Origin: JACCZH01 sp963729445
GTDB lineage: Bacteria; Chloroflexota; Chloroflexia; Thermomicrobiales; CFX8
NCBI GenBank assembly: GCA_963729445.1
Contig: CAVSNU010000002.1
Coordinates: 124,001 to 188,000 of the forward strand
DNA: 64,000 nucleotides
Direction: 5' to 3'
This document shows positions 28,499 to 36,594 of the stretch, in pieces. Every line of letters begins with the position of its first letter. Positions within the stretch are counted from its first letter, which is position 1. The notes under the pieces were generated by a model that was given only the letters and a program-made list of their open reading frames with translations, ran no database searches and was not told where the DNA came from. The translations under genes and the position numbers were made by a program.

Positions 28499-29505
28499 CG
28501 CCGCAGCCTGAAGATGATCATCATCAGCGCGCCAAGCAACCCGATTGCCGCAGTGATTATGAGCAAGGCCCAGCTGGAGTCCTCTAACGGCAATGGCACG
28601 TTCATCCCGAAGATGCCCGTCACAAGCGTCATGGGCAGCACGATGACGGAGATGATCGTGAGCGCCTTGATGACCTCGTTCAAACGATGCGACGTCAGCG
28701 TGTTATAAGTATCGCTCAGCCCTTCAAGCACGTCCTTGAAGTCTTCAATCGAATCCCAGGTTCTACCGAGGTGGTCCGAGATGTCGCCCCAATAGGCGTC
28801 GATATCGCGGCTGACCAACGGCAGGTCTCGATGCTCCAGCTGCGACACCACTGCCATCTGCGGCTTGATAATACGGCGCAGCGTGATGATGTCGCGCCGC
28901 ACCAATGAGATCTCCTGAACGGTATGCAGCGAGGGACGCTCGAAGATCATATCTTCAAGCTGGTCAATGCGCTCCGCCACCTTCGGCACAATCGGAACGC
29001 AGTAGTCCACCAACCGATCGACAACCTCATAGAGTAAATGCCCTGGCGTTCGCTCCAGAAGCCTCCTGGCCATGTCCGGGTTGGCAGCGATCGCATCAAA
29101 CATATTCACCAACGGCTTCAGGCGCCCGTCGTGGAGGGTGATGAAGTAGTCAGGACCGACCACCATGTCGACCTCACTCGCGATGTTCACCCGCGTTTGC
29201 TTGTTATGGATAGGAAACTGCATGACGATAAAGAGGTAGTCGTCATAGATATCGATCTTCGGGCGTTGAATGCGGCTCATGATGTCTTCGAGCAGCAGCG
29301 GATGCAGCCCAAACTCATCCCGTAGGTGGTCGATGTTCGCGGCGTTCGGCTCCCGTATATCCAGCCAACGCGTACCGTCGAGCTCGATCGTGCGCAGATT
29401 CTTCAATGGCTCGTCGGAGCCCGGAGATCCGTCGCCGGACGAGCCAGTGCGACCGCGTCTCTTGACGAGCGAAAGCGGTTTTCGTTGTCGCATCGAGGAG
29501 GACAT
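28489..29505 (-). CDS. corA: CorA-family divalent cation transporter
   Basis: Mg2+/Co2+ channel of the inner membrane. A large cytoplasmic alpha/beta domain with a long coiled region precedes two C-terminal helices. The signature GMN is in TLVTGIFGMNVPLP at the end of the first helix, and the second helix is ALLIITAAIGLLGALMMIIF. At about 338 residues it has normal length. ATG at 29505 is used; a TTG at 29520 is possible, and neither has a strong ribosome site. It overlaps the next gene by ten bases. Confidence 0.92.
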   Translation of the reverse strand: MSSSMRQRKPLSLVKRRGRTGSSGDGSPGSDEPLKNLRTIELDGTRWLDIREPNAANIDHLRDEFGLHPLLLEDIMSRIQRPKIDIYDDYLFIVMQFPIHNKQTRVNIASEVDMVVGPDYFITLHDGRLKPLVNMFDAIAANPDMARRLLERTPGHLLYEVVDRLVDYCVPIVPKVAERIDQLEDMIFERPSLHTVQEISLVRRDIITLRRIIKPQMAVVSQLEHRDLPLVSRDIDAYWGDISDHLGRTWDSIEDFKDVLEGLSDTYNTLTSHRLNEVIKALTIISVIVLPMTLVTGIFGMNVPLPLEDSSWALLIITAAIGLLGALMMIIFRLRRWI

Positions 29506-29582
29506 GTAGCCGAGTCCCAACCACCGGGTCGTCGCCGATCCGCGCCTGATCGGATCGATAGTATATCCCCTGGGGGGCGACG

Positions 29583-29987
29583 CTAGGTTTGACGCTCCGC
29601 CGTTCCCCGGTGCATCCCTGCATCGTGCACGAGCGCGTCACGAATCTCGCGCAGCAACACGACGTCTTCCGGCGGCGCGATGATCGTTTCGTCTTTGTTC
29701 TCTCGCCGTAGCTTCTCAACGAATTTCACGAGGATGAACAATGCGATTGCAACCTGCACCAGGATCAGCAAGGCGGTCAGGAATGAACCATAGCGAATTT
29801 CGCTCTCGTTCAGGGTGAAGGCCAAAGCCGAGAAGTCCTGCTTTCCGAATATCGCGGCGATAAGTTGCATCAGGATGTCGTCGACAAACGACGTCACGAC
29901 TGCCGAGAACGCGACACCCATCACAAATGCAACAGCAAGGTCGACGAGGTTTCCCCGGATAGCAAACGTCTTGAACTCTGACAACAT
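29583..29987 (-). CDS. mscL: Large-conductance mechanosensitive channel MscL
   Basis: Pentameric membrane channel opening on hypo-osmotic shock. 134 residues: amphipathic N-terminus EFKTFAIRGNLVDLAVAFVMG (split across the TM1 start), TM1 with the pore-lining GVAFSAVVTSFVDDILMQL, a periplasmic loop, TM2 ALLILVQVAIALFILVKFVEKL, and a charged C-terminal helix bundle. All hallmarks are present. It lies 32 bp downstream of the M20 peptidase gene. Confidence 0.95.
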   Translation of the reverse strand: MLSEFKTFAIRGNLVDLAVAFVMGVAFSAVVTSFVDDILMQLIAAIFGKQDFSALAFTLNESEIRYGSFLTALLILVQVAIALFILVKFVEKLRRENKDETIIAPPEDVVLLREIRDALVHDAGMHRGTAERQT

Positions 29988-30019
29988 CAGGCTAACCCCT
30001 TTGCCTTAAGCGACCAACA

Positions 30020-31195
30020 TCATTCTTTCGTTGAGGCGCTCTGTCGTGGTGCGTGGGCGATCAACCCCGCAACGAGCGTCATGCGATCCGCCAGTGACGC
30101 GAGGTCGATCCATTCGTCCACTGAATGGGCGTCACGCCCCACTGGACCCAGGCCGTCCAGAGTCGGGACACCGAGAGCGGCCGTGAAGTTACCGTCCGAG
30201 CCCCCACCGGAGCTGATCTCCTGAGGCTCAAGTCCCAGCTCGCGCACGATGTTCCAACCAATTTCGAGCGCCGCTTCCGTCCCCTGTCCCTTCTCCATCG
30301 CCGGCCTGTTCAACCCGCCCGTTAGCGTCGTGTGAGTGCCCTCGACGTGCGTCCGTCCAGCGATCTCTTCCATGGCTCTCACCGCGGCGGTGCTCTGCTC
30401 GGCTGACGTGACCCGCAGGTCGATCAATGCCCGCGCGGTGTCAGGCACCACGTTGCGGCGCGAACCTCCCTCCACGACGCCGACGTTGACCGTAAGCCCG
30501 CTCGCAAAGTCCGTGAGCTCGCTCAACGCGATCGTCTTATGCGCCAGCTCAACGACCGCGCTGCGCCCGGCCTCCGGCTGCGAACCGGCGTGCGACGCAC
30601 GTCCGTTGACAACTAACTCGAACATCCCCACTCCTTTACGAGTGGTCTGGATAGCTCCCGGCGCTCGTCCCGGCTCAAGCACGAGGACGAGGTCGGCCCC
30701 GGCCGCCTCTCGCTCGATAAGCGCTCGCGAGGTGGGCGAGCCGATCTCCTCATCCGGGTTCCCAACGAAGACAATCTCTGCAAAGTCATCGAAGCCCGCG
30801 TCCTTGAGTAAACGGATCGCGTAGGCGCCCAGGAGAACGCCGCTCTTCATGTCCGAGACACCTGGACCGTACGCCCGCTGACCGTCCGTCCGATACGGCC
30901 TCTCGGTGGCCGTCCCGGCAGCGAAGACCGTGTCGTGATGTCCGAGCAGCACAACGCGCCGCTCGCCGGAGCCCTGGATGCGCGCAACGTAGCTATCCGC
31001 GAGCTCGGGATCCTCGCTGCCGACAATCTCGATCTCACACCCGGCGTGGTTGAAGAGGGCCTGCACGTAGCCGCCTGCTTTCTCAACCAGCACCCGGTCG
31101 TGCGTGCCGCTGTCCATGTTCACGAAGAACTCGAGGTCACGCAGGTACTCATCAACCAGCTCGCTGGCAGCCGCTTTCAGTTCTTGGATGTTCAC
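30020..31195 (-). CDS. M20 family metallopeptidase (carboxypeptidase G2-like)
   Basis: Di-zinc aminoacylase/carboxypeptidase of 391 residues. Metal ligands: H and D in LLGHHDTVF, D in GPGVSDMKSG, E-E in GNPDEEIGSPTS, D/E near VLVLEPGR, and a C-terminal histidine in VGRDAHSVDEW. The motif order fits the glutamate carboxypeptidase/CPG2 subfamily, which releases C-terminal glutamate or similar N-acyl amino acids. GTG start overlaps the M24 peptidase stop (GTGA). With the M24 peptidase and PIG-L deacetylase it forms a hydrolase set likely used for catabolising amide-bonded compounds; this role is inferred. Confidence 0.9.
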   Translation of the reverse strand: MNIQELKAAASELVDEYLRDLEFFVNMDSGTHDRVLVEKAGGYVQALFNHAGCEIEIVGSEDPELADSYVARIQGSGERRVVLLGHHDTVFAAGTATERPYRTDGQRAYGPGVSDMKSGVLLGAYAIRLLKDAGFDDFAEIVFVGNPDEEIGSPTSRALIEREAAGADLVLVLEPGRAPGAIQTTRKGVGMFELVVNGRASHAGSQPEAGRSAVVELAHKTIALSELTDFASGLTVNVGVVEGGSRRNVVPDTARALIDLRVTSAEQSTAAVRAMEEIAGRTHVEGTHTTLTGGLNRPAMEKGQGTEAALEIGWNIVRELGLEPQEISSGGGSDGNFTAALGVPTLDGLGPVGRDAHSVDEWIDLASLADRMTLVAGLIAHAPRQSASTKE

Positions 31196-32385
31196 GCGCG
31201 AATCACAATCACCTCTCGCTGAGGAGGGGCAAGGAACTCGCAGCCATCCTCAGTCACGACAATATCCTCTTCAAGACTGACGAAGCCGTAACCCGGGATC
31301 GCGCAACCAATCTCCAGCGTATACACCTCGTCTTTCTCAACGCAGCCATACGGACGCTGGCCGTAGCGCTCCCAGCGAGGGCCAAGCACCGTGCCGCCGT
31401 CGTGGCAGGCACGCCCCATCTGATGACCGAGGGCGTACTTCCATTGCTCCAGGCCTTCGTTCTCGAAGATCTCCCGGGCAACGTTATCGACCTCCCAGCC
31501 CATAACCCCCGGCTTGATGAACTGTGCGGCATCCTGAATGCAGCGGTCGATGATCGCGAAGTGGCGTTTCACCTCGTCTGGCGCATCGGTTTCTCCAGGT
31601 TTCAACACGTAAAAGGTGCGTTGCATGTCCGAGGAATACTCTTCCTCGTTGACGCCGAAATCGATCGAAATCACGTGGCCCGGCTCGATCACGATCTCAG
31701 ACGGGGCGACATGTCCGATTGGCGACTCCGGGCCCGATCTCACCGTTGGACAATAGCGCCAGTCCCAGGACGACCCCAGGCGGCGCTCTTCGAGCTGCGC
31801 ATGCATAAATTCGCTCACACCACGTTCCGAGATACCCGGTTTGAGGTGGCGCTCGGTCGCGTCCCAGATCCTTACGGTCGTCGCCACGGCCTGGCGAATG
31901 CGCTTGAGCTCGGTTGCAGACTTGCGGGCTCTCACCTTGCGGGGAATGTCGCCCGCGGGTTGAAACCGCTCGACGTAGCCAGTGTCTTTCAGCTGCTCCT
32001 CGAGAAGCAGGTACATACCATGGGTGAGGCCGTCGGCCATACTGTCGTCGGTCGCATAGTTCAGGGCGATGTTCCTGGGATTACGTTTCTCGATCTCGGC
32101 GATCAGGTTCTCGCTAATACCCTCCACGTAGCCGATGACGTTGTCCCAGGCGCCGGTCGTCTTGATGTTCGCGACATCACCGGTACCCACGATCGCCACG
32201 TGGCCGCCGTCACGCGATACCAGGAACGCCGACTCCCAGGTGACGCTCGTTCCCACCACCAGCGGCAAGCTCGGATCGCCCATCACGTCGCTCTCGCGCG
32301 CCACCAGCATCCAGAGATCGACGTCCTCCTCATCAAGGATGTCGACGGCCTGGGCCAATTTCTCACGAACGATGTTCGCTTCCAT
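31192..32385 (-). CDS. M24 family metallopeptidase (Xaa-Pro aminopeptidase/creatinase fold)
   Basis: 397 residues. N-terminal creatinase-like domain (1-160) then the pita-bread domain. Metal ligands: ISIDFGVNEEEYSSDMQR (two Asp), GHQMGRACHD (His), YTLEIGCAI (Glu) and SLEEDIVVTEDG (Glu). The typical substrate is an X-Pro peptide, but creatinase-fold hydrolases with other targets look alike. It overlaps the M20 gene by four bases and lies 26 bp after the PIG-L gene. Confidence 0.9.
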   Translation of the reverse strand: MEANIVREKLAQAVDILDEEDVDLWMLVARESDVMGDPSLPLVVGTSVTWESAFLVSRDGGHVAIVGTGDVANIKTTGAWDNVIGYVEGISENLIAEIEKRNPRNIALNYATDDSMADGLTHGMYLLLEEQLKDTGYVERFQPAGDIPRKVRARKSATELKRIRQAVATTVRIWDATERHLKPGISERGVSEFMHAQLEERRLGSSWDWRYCPTVRSGPESPIGHVAPSEIVIEPGHVISIDFGVNEEEYSSDMQRTFYVLKPGETDAPDEVKRHFAIIDRCIQDAAQFIKPGVMGWEVDNVAREIFENEGLEQWKYALGHQMGRACHDGGTVLGPRWERYGQRPYGCVEKDEVYTLEIGCAIPGYGFVSLEEDIVVTEDGCEFLAPPQREVIVIRA

Positions 32386-32411
32386 GCTGCTCCCTGTCGT
32401 TTCCGGTCAGC

Positions 32412-33146
32412 CTACCGTCGCATCCGGATAACTTTGAACGCCTCGGCCATCGCCAGCCCCTGCTCCTTGCCGAGCTCCGAGGCGCGCTCGCGCATACGGT
32501 CCCCCAGCGTTTCCGCCGTTCCCACCTGGCTCTCATGCGCTTTGAGCGCGTGAATCTTGCGATCGATCGTCTGACTCACGTCGATGAACTTGTCCGGGGA
32601 TTCCGAGCCATACAGCCACAGCTCGGCCACCTTGTGTGGTTCAAGTCCGGATTCGAGATGATCGGGGAAATAGAGCGGGTCGCGGGCCGTCGGGTAGACC
32701 GAATCGACCGTGGCCGTCCCCACGGCCCGGTGATCCGGGTGCAGGGCATACGGGCGAAACGGATCGTGGGTGATGACGATGTCGGGGCGATGCTTCCTGA
32801 TCTGGCGGACGATTTTTTCCCGCAAGGAGATATCAGGGACGAGCTCGCCGTCTCCGCAGCGCAGGAACTCGACCGTCGAAACGCCCAGCCTGCTGCTCGC
32901 TTCGCGTTGTTCGCTCTCGCGCAGCTTGGCGAGATCAGACGAGCTGATATCCCGCCGGGAGGTGCCTTTGTCGCCCGACGTGACCTGCACGACCACAACC
33001 TGGAAACCTGCCTCGGTGAAGCGTGCAATCGTGCCCGCCGAGGAGAATTCAGCGTCGTCCGGATGGGCAACGACCACCATGACCTTTGAGAATGATTCAT
33101 CGACGTCGAGCGGCGCCTGTTGGTCCGCGTTAGAACTGGTGGACAT
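32412..33146 (-). CDS. PIG-L (LmbE-like) N-acetylglucosaminyl deacetylase family protein
   Basis: Zinc-dependent deacetylase of 244 residues. The zinc motif VVVAHPDDAEFSSAGTIA is near residue 25, and the second ligand is in YALHPDHRAVGTATVDSVYP. VTSGDKGTSRRD matches the loop of BshB/MshB relatives. Substrates in this family include GlcNAc-inositol, GlcNAc-malate and various amides. First gene of a PIG-L/M24/M20 run; it is divergent from the glycosyltransferase, with promoters expected in the 160-bp gap. Confidence 0.88.
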   Translation of the reverse strand: MSTSSNADQQAPLDVDESFSKVMVVVAHPDDAEFSSAGTIARFTEAGFQVVVVQVTSGDKGTSRRDISSSDLAKLRESEQREASSRLGVSTVEFLRCGDGELVPDISLREKIVRQIRKHRPDIVITHDPFRPYALHPDHRAVGTATVDSVYPTARDPLYFPDHLESGLEPHKVAELWLYGSESPDKFIDVSQTIDRKIHALKAHESQVGTAETLGDRMRERASELGKEQGLAMAEAFKVIRMRR

Positions 33147-33296
33147 GGAAGAGAGTGATCCTTTCGTAGCGAACAGTACGCGACCTGCTGTGGCACACGC
33201 TGTTCATGCCGGTGAACGACGCCACGCACTATGCTGCAGACCTTGATTCTCGTCAAGATAGCACGCCAGGCGTGTGAATGATCCGCTGCCGACCGC

Positions 33297-33302
33297 TACA
33301 AT
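33297..33302 (+). promoter_or_regulatory. Possible -10 element of the glycosyltransferase gene
   Basis: TACAAT ends six bases before the GTG start, so transcription would begin at about the start codon, giving a leaderless mRNA. No clear -35 is seen. Confidence 0.3.
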
Positions 33303-33307
33303 GAACA

Positions 33308-34639
33308 GTGAGTGCCGTGGAAGGGGAGTCCATCATCAAGAACCGACGCATTCTCATGGTCGCTCCCACCTCGTTTTTTGCCGATTATGGCTGCCACGTC
33401 CGCATTCTCGAAGAGATTCGGGCCCTCCAGAGGCGTGGGTATACCGTCCGCGTCGCCACCTACCACAACGGTGACAATCTTCCTGGAGTCGATATCCGCC
33501 GGACAGTCGACCTTCCCTGGCGGACCCGATTGATGGTCGGATCGTCGCGCCACAAGATCTATCTCGACGTGGCGCTGTTCTTTGAGACGCTTCGGCAGGC
33601 ACTAACCTTTCGGCCACACATCATTCATGCCCACCTCCACGAGGGAGCGCTGATTGGCTCAGTGGTTGGCCGCGTACTGCGCATACCGGTCATCTTCGAC
33701 TACCAGGGCTCGTTGACCGAAGAGATGCTGGATCACCACTTCATCCGGCCCGGTGGACTCCGAGAAAAGCTGGTTCGTCGCCTGGAGCGCATTATTGACC
33801 GGCTGGCATCCGTGATCGTACCGAGCGGGACGGCGGCCGAGACGTACTTGCTGAGACGCGATGTGCCCCGCAGGCGCGTCCGTCTGCTGGCGGACGCCGT
33901 CGATGTCACCCGTTTCGATCTCTCACTCTACGATGGAACGCGAAAGGCGCTACGCGCAACGCTGGGTATCCCCGAGCACGCCTGCGTGGTGATGTACCTG
34001 GGCCTGCTAGCCGAGTACCAGGGAACGTCTCTGCTGCTGGAGGCCGCCAGGGAGCTGCTACCTCGCAGAAAAGACATGTACTTCGTTGTTGCCGGATATC
34101 CAGGAGTTGACCACTACGCCCAGAAAGCAGCAAGCTTGCCCGGCTCCGACAGGATTCTGTTTCCCGGCCGCGTCGTATACCGGGACGCCCCCGCATTGTT
34201 GTCGGTCGGGGACGTCGGCGTTGCGCCCAAGCTCTCAACCACCGAAGGGAACGGCAAGCTCTTCAACTACATGGCCATGGGCATGCCAGTCGTCGCGATC
34301 GATACCGAGCCCAACCGCCACATCCTGGGTGACCTCGGGCACCTCGTACCGCCAAACGATCCGGTGGCACTAGCGGCCGCTATCGAACGAGCTGTGCACG
34401 ATCCAGAAGAGCGGCGTGTAGCCTTGCGTCAACGTGTCACCGAGCACTTCTCGTGGCATGAGCGCATCAACGTGCTTGAGGAGATCTATGACGGTCTACT
34501 GGGCGCCGAACGCCGCGTCGCCCTGCCGGCAAACGAGAACGCCGGGCTGGCAAACCCGGCGTCAAATGGCAAGTCGGCTGCGTCCAGCGATGATCAGGAC
34601 GCTCGCGTGCCGGCAGGATCGGGGACGCACGAGCGTTAG
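33308..34639 (+). CDS. Glycosyltransferase family 4 (GT-B fold)
   Basis: 443 residues. N-terminal GT4-type Rossmann fold with FFADYGCHVRILEEIRALQRRG and a PHIIHAHLHEGAL block; C-terminal donor-binding half with MYLGLLAEYQGTSLLLEA, then the E-x7-E-like KLSTTEGNGKLFNYMAMGMPVV and ending FSWHERINVLEEIY. The last 40 residues are low complexity (Ala, Asn, Asp). The GTG start at 33308 is the first available codon, with no clear ribosome site upstream. The sugar donor and acceptor are unknown; a role in envelope glycan or glycolipid synthesis is likely. Stop interlocks with that of hisS. Confidence 0.87.
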   Translation: MSAVEGESIIKNRRILMVAPTSFFADYGCHVRILEEIRALQRRGYTVRVATYHNGDNLPGVDIRRTVDLPWRTRLMVGSSRHKIYLDVALFFETLRQALTFRPHIIHAHLHEGALIGSVVGRVLRIPVIFDYQGSLTEEMLDHHFIRPGGLREKLVRRLERIIDRLASVIVPSGTAAETYLLRRDVPRRRVRLLADAVDVTRFDLSLYDGTRKALRATLGIPEHACVVMYLGLLAEYQGTSLLLEAARELLPRRKDMYFVVAGYPGVDHYAQKAASLPGSDRILFPGRVVYRDAPALLSVGDVGVAPKLSTTEGNGKLFNYMAMGMPVVAIDTEPNRHILGDLGHLVPPNDPVALAAAIERAVHDPEERRVALRQRVTEHFSWHERINVLEEIYDGLLGAERRVALPANENAGLANPASNGKSAASSDDQDARVPAGSGTHER

Positions 34640-35940
34640 CGCGCGCCCTTCAGGTACTCGACAACAGCCGTGCGCGCAACCTCGGTCTGGTCACCACTCG
34701 TGAGATCCTTGACCGCCACAACGCCACGCTCAAGCTCATCCGGCCCGAGGACGATCGCAAACGGAATCCCCCGGCGGCTGGCATAGCGGAACTGACGTCC
34801 AAGGTCCCGTCCAGGCTCAAGATATGCCTCGGCCTTGAGACCTGCCCTGCGAAGCTCGGTCGTCAACGCGAGCGAGTCAGTCGACCGCTCCTCATCGAAC
34901 ACCGTCACAAGCACGTCACTCACGGCGCTCGCTACCTGTATGAGGCCAAGCTCTTCGGCAACGACGATGATGCGCTCGAGCCCGAGCGAGATTCCGGTTG
35001 CAGGCAGCTGCTCCTTCGAGAATCGTCCAACCAACCCGTCGTACCGTCCAGCCCCACCCAATGACCCAATGTTCGCTTCGTAGGTCGTCGCCTCGAAGAC
35101 AGGTCCGGTGTAATAACCCAGACCGCGCGCCAGCGAGAGGTCGAGCGTATAGTCCTCCTCGGACAAACCGAGCGCGGCCAGGTACTCGAACAATTCCGAT
35201 AAATCGCGCACCGCAGACTCCGCGATGTCGATTCCCTGGAGCTGGCTTGCCACCGCCGAGAGCACGACGTCGGGAGAACCCGTCGTCGCCAGGAGCTCGA
35301 TGATTCGCCCGGCCACGCCTGCCTCCACGCCGGCCTTACCCAGCTCTTCAACCACCCCCTCGGGGCCGATCTTGTCGAGCTTGTCGATGGCCCGGTAGAC
35401 CGACCCGGCACGCTCTTCGGGCACCCCTGCAAAGCGCGCGAAACCCTCCAGGAGTTTGCGGTGGTTAATCCGCACAATTGGATTCGGGATGTTCACGGCG
35501 TTCAATGCCTCGATAAAAATCGAGACGACGTCGGCATCGGCCATCATCGAGTTCGTTCCCACAATGTCGGCGTCGCACTGCCAGAACTCGCGGAATCGGC
35601 CTCGCTGCGGCCGGTCCGCCCTCCACACTGGGGCGATATGGTAACGCTTGAACGGGAAGGTGAGCTCGTTGCGATGCTGAGCCACAAAGCGGGCGAGCGG
35701 CACCGTGAGGTCAAAGCGCATCCCGACTTCGCGGCCGCCCTGATCCTCGAAATGGTAAATCAGCTTCTCGTCGTCGATATTGCCGGTTAGCGTGTCATAA
35801 TACTCCAGCACCGGCGTATCGATCGGCTCGAACCCGTGACGCTCGAACACCTCCCGGAACCGCCCGATGACCGTCTGCCGGAGCAGCATTCGCTCGGGGA
35901 GGAAATCACGAAACCCACGGAGGAGCTGGGGATTCTGCAC
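34636..35940 (-). CDS. hisS: Histidyl-tRNA synthetase
   Basis: Class II aminoacyl-tRNA synthetase of 434 residues that charges tRNA-His. Motif 1 region RGFRDFLPE; motif 2 KRYHIAPVWRADRPQRGRFREFWQ (broken here by loops); histidine-specific LARGLGYYTGPVFE and GGAGRYDGLVGRF; motif 3 GISLGLERII. A C-terminal anticodon-binding domain (about 335-430) with ATELRRAGLKAEAYLE-type strands follows. Its stop codon overlaps the convergent glycosyltransferase stop by four bases. A TATCAT -10 lies some 45 bases upstream on the minus strand. No T-box leader is seen. Confidence 0.96.
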   Translation of the reverse strand: MQNPQLLRGFRDFLPERMLLRQTVIGRFREVFERHGFEPIDTPVLEYYDTLTGNIDDEKLIYHFEDQGGREVGMRFDLTVPLARFVAQHRNELTFPFKRYHIAPVWRADRPQRGRFREFWQCDADIVGTNSMMADADVVSIFIEALNAVNIPNPIVRINHRKLLEGFARFAGVPEERAGSVYRAIDKLDKIGPEGVVEELGKAGVEAGVAGRIIELLATTGSPDVVLSAVASQLQGIDIAESAVRDLSELFEYLAALGLSEEDYTLDLSLARGLGYYTGPVFEATTYEANIGSLGGAGRYDGLVGRFSKEQLPATGISLGLERIIVVAEELGLIQVASAVSDVLVTVFDEERSTDSLALTTELRRAGLKAEAYLEPGRDLGRQFRYASRRGIPFAIVLGPDELERGVVAVKDLTSGDQTEVARTAVVEYLKGAR

Positions 35941-36028
35941 ACTGTCGCCCTTCAGGTCGAGGCCACCACTTCAAACCGCTCGATGATACCAAGGCAGTGA
36001 GCCGACCTACCTCATCGCCGGGATTATG

Positions 36029-36538
36029 TTACTTGGTGACCTCATAGACCAGATGGGCCAGCTCCCCTGCGATGAGTTTGTCCATCGCCAGAGCAACGGC
36101 GTTCGATGAACCGGGGGTCGAGAAAACGAGTCGGCCGCGATAGACACCGGCCGTGGCGCGGGACAGCATCGCGGCCGCGCCGATCTCCGCGTATGACAAC
36201 ATCCGGAAGAGCTCGCCAAATCCCACCAGCGTCTTTTCGAGCTTGCCGGTTATGACGTCGTAGGTCGTGTCCCGCTGGGCAATGCCCGTGCCGCCGTTGA
36301 AGAGAATCGCCTGGCAGCGAGGATCTTCGCAGTATTTGTCGAGCAGGGCGGCAATCTGTTCAGGCTCATCCTTGACAATCTGATACCCGACGATCGTGTG
36401 CCCAGCACGCTCGAGACGATCACGCATGATCTGCCCGCTTGTGTCTGTCTCGGGTGTGCGCGTATCGCTCACCGTAATGATGGCGCATCCAACCCTCTCT
36501 GGCGCGCTCTCACGGTGCTCCTGAACGGACTCGCTCAT
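36029..36538 (-). CDS. Molybdenum cofactor biosynthesis protein, MoaB/MogA family
   Basis: Adenylates molybdopterin in molybdenum cofactor synthesis. 169 residues: IITVSDTRTPETDTSGQIMRD, then the key LFNGGTGIAQRDTTYDVI block (the usual GGTG-[ILV]-[ASP]-x-RD-x-T motif), and FSTPGSSNAVALAMDKLI. MoaB is more likely than MogA by length and by the start. No other moa or mod gene is nearby. A U-less hairpin lies upstream between it and the propeller gene. Confidence 0.9.
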   Translation of the reverse strand: MSESVQEHRESAPERVGCAIITVSDTRTPETDTSGQIMRDRLERAGHTIVGYQIVKDEPEQIAALLDKYCEDPRCQAILFNGGTGIAQRDTTYDVITGKLEKTLVGFGELFRMLSYAEIGAAAMLSRATAGVYRGRLVFSTPGSSNAVALAMDKLIAGELAHLVYEVTK

Positions 36539-36561
36539 TCCTCGTCCAAACCCTGGTGAGC

Positions 36562-36587
36562 GGCTGCTCCCCTAGCGGGGAGCAGCC
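36562..36587. terminator. Hairpin between propeller gene and moaB
   Basis: 11-bp perfect stem GGCTGCTCCCC / GGGGAGCAGCC with a TAGC loop, eight bases beyond the propeller-gene stop. No U-tract follows on either strand. Possibly a U-less terminator for the minus-strand propeller gene. Confidence 0.5.
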
Positions 36588-36594
36588 ACAGCGT

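Noticed and set aside
35941..36028. T-box leader of hisS
   Set aside because: No T-box core or specifier stem; a GGTGG in the leader is by chance.
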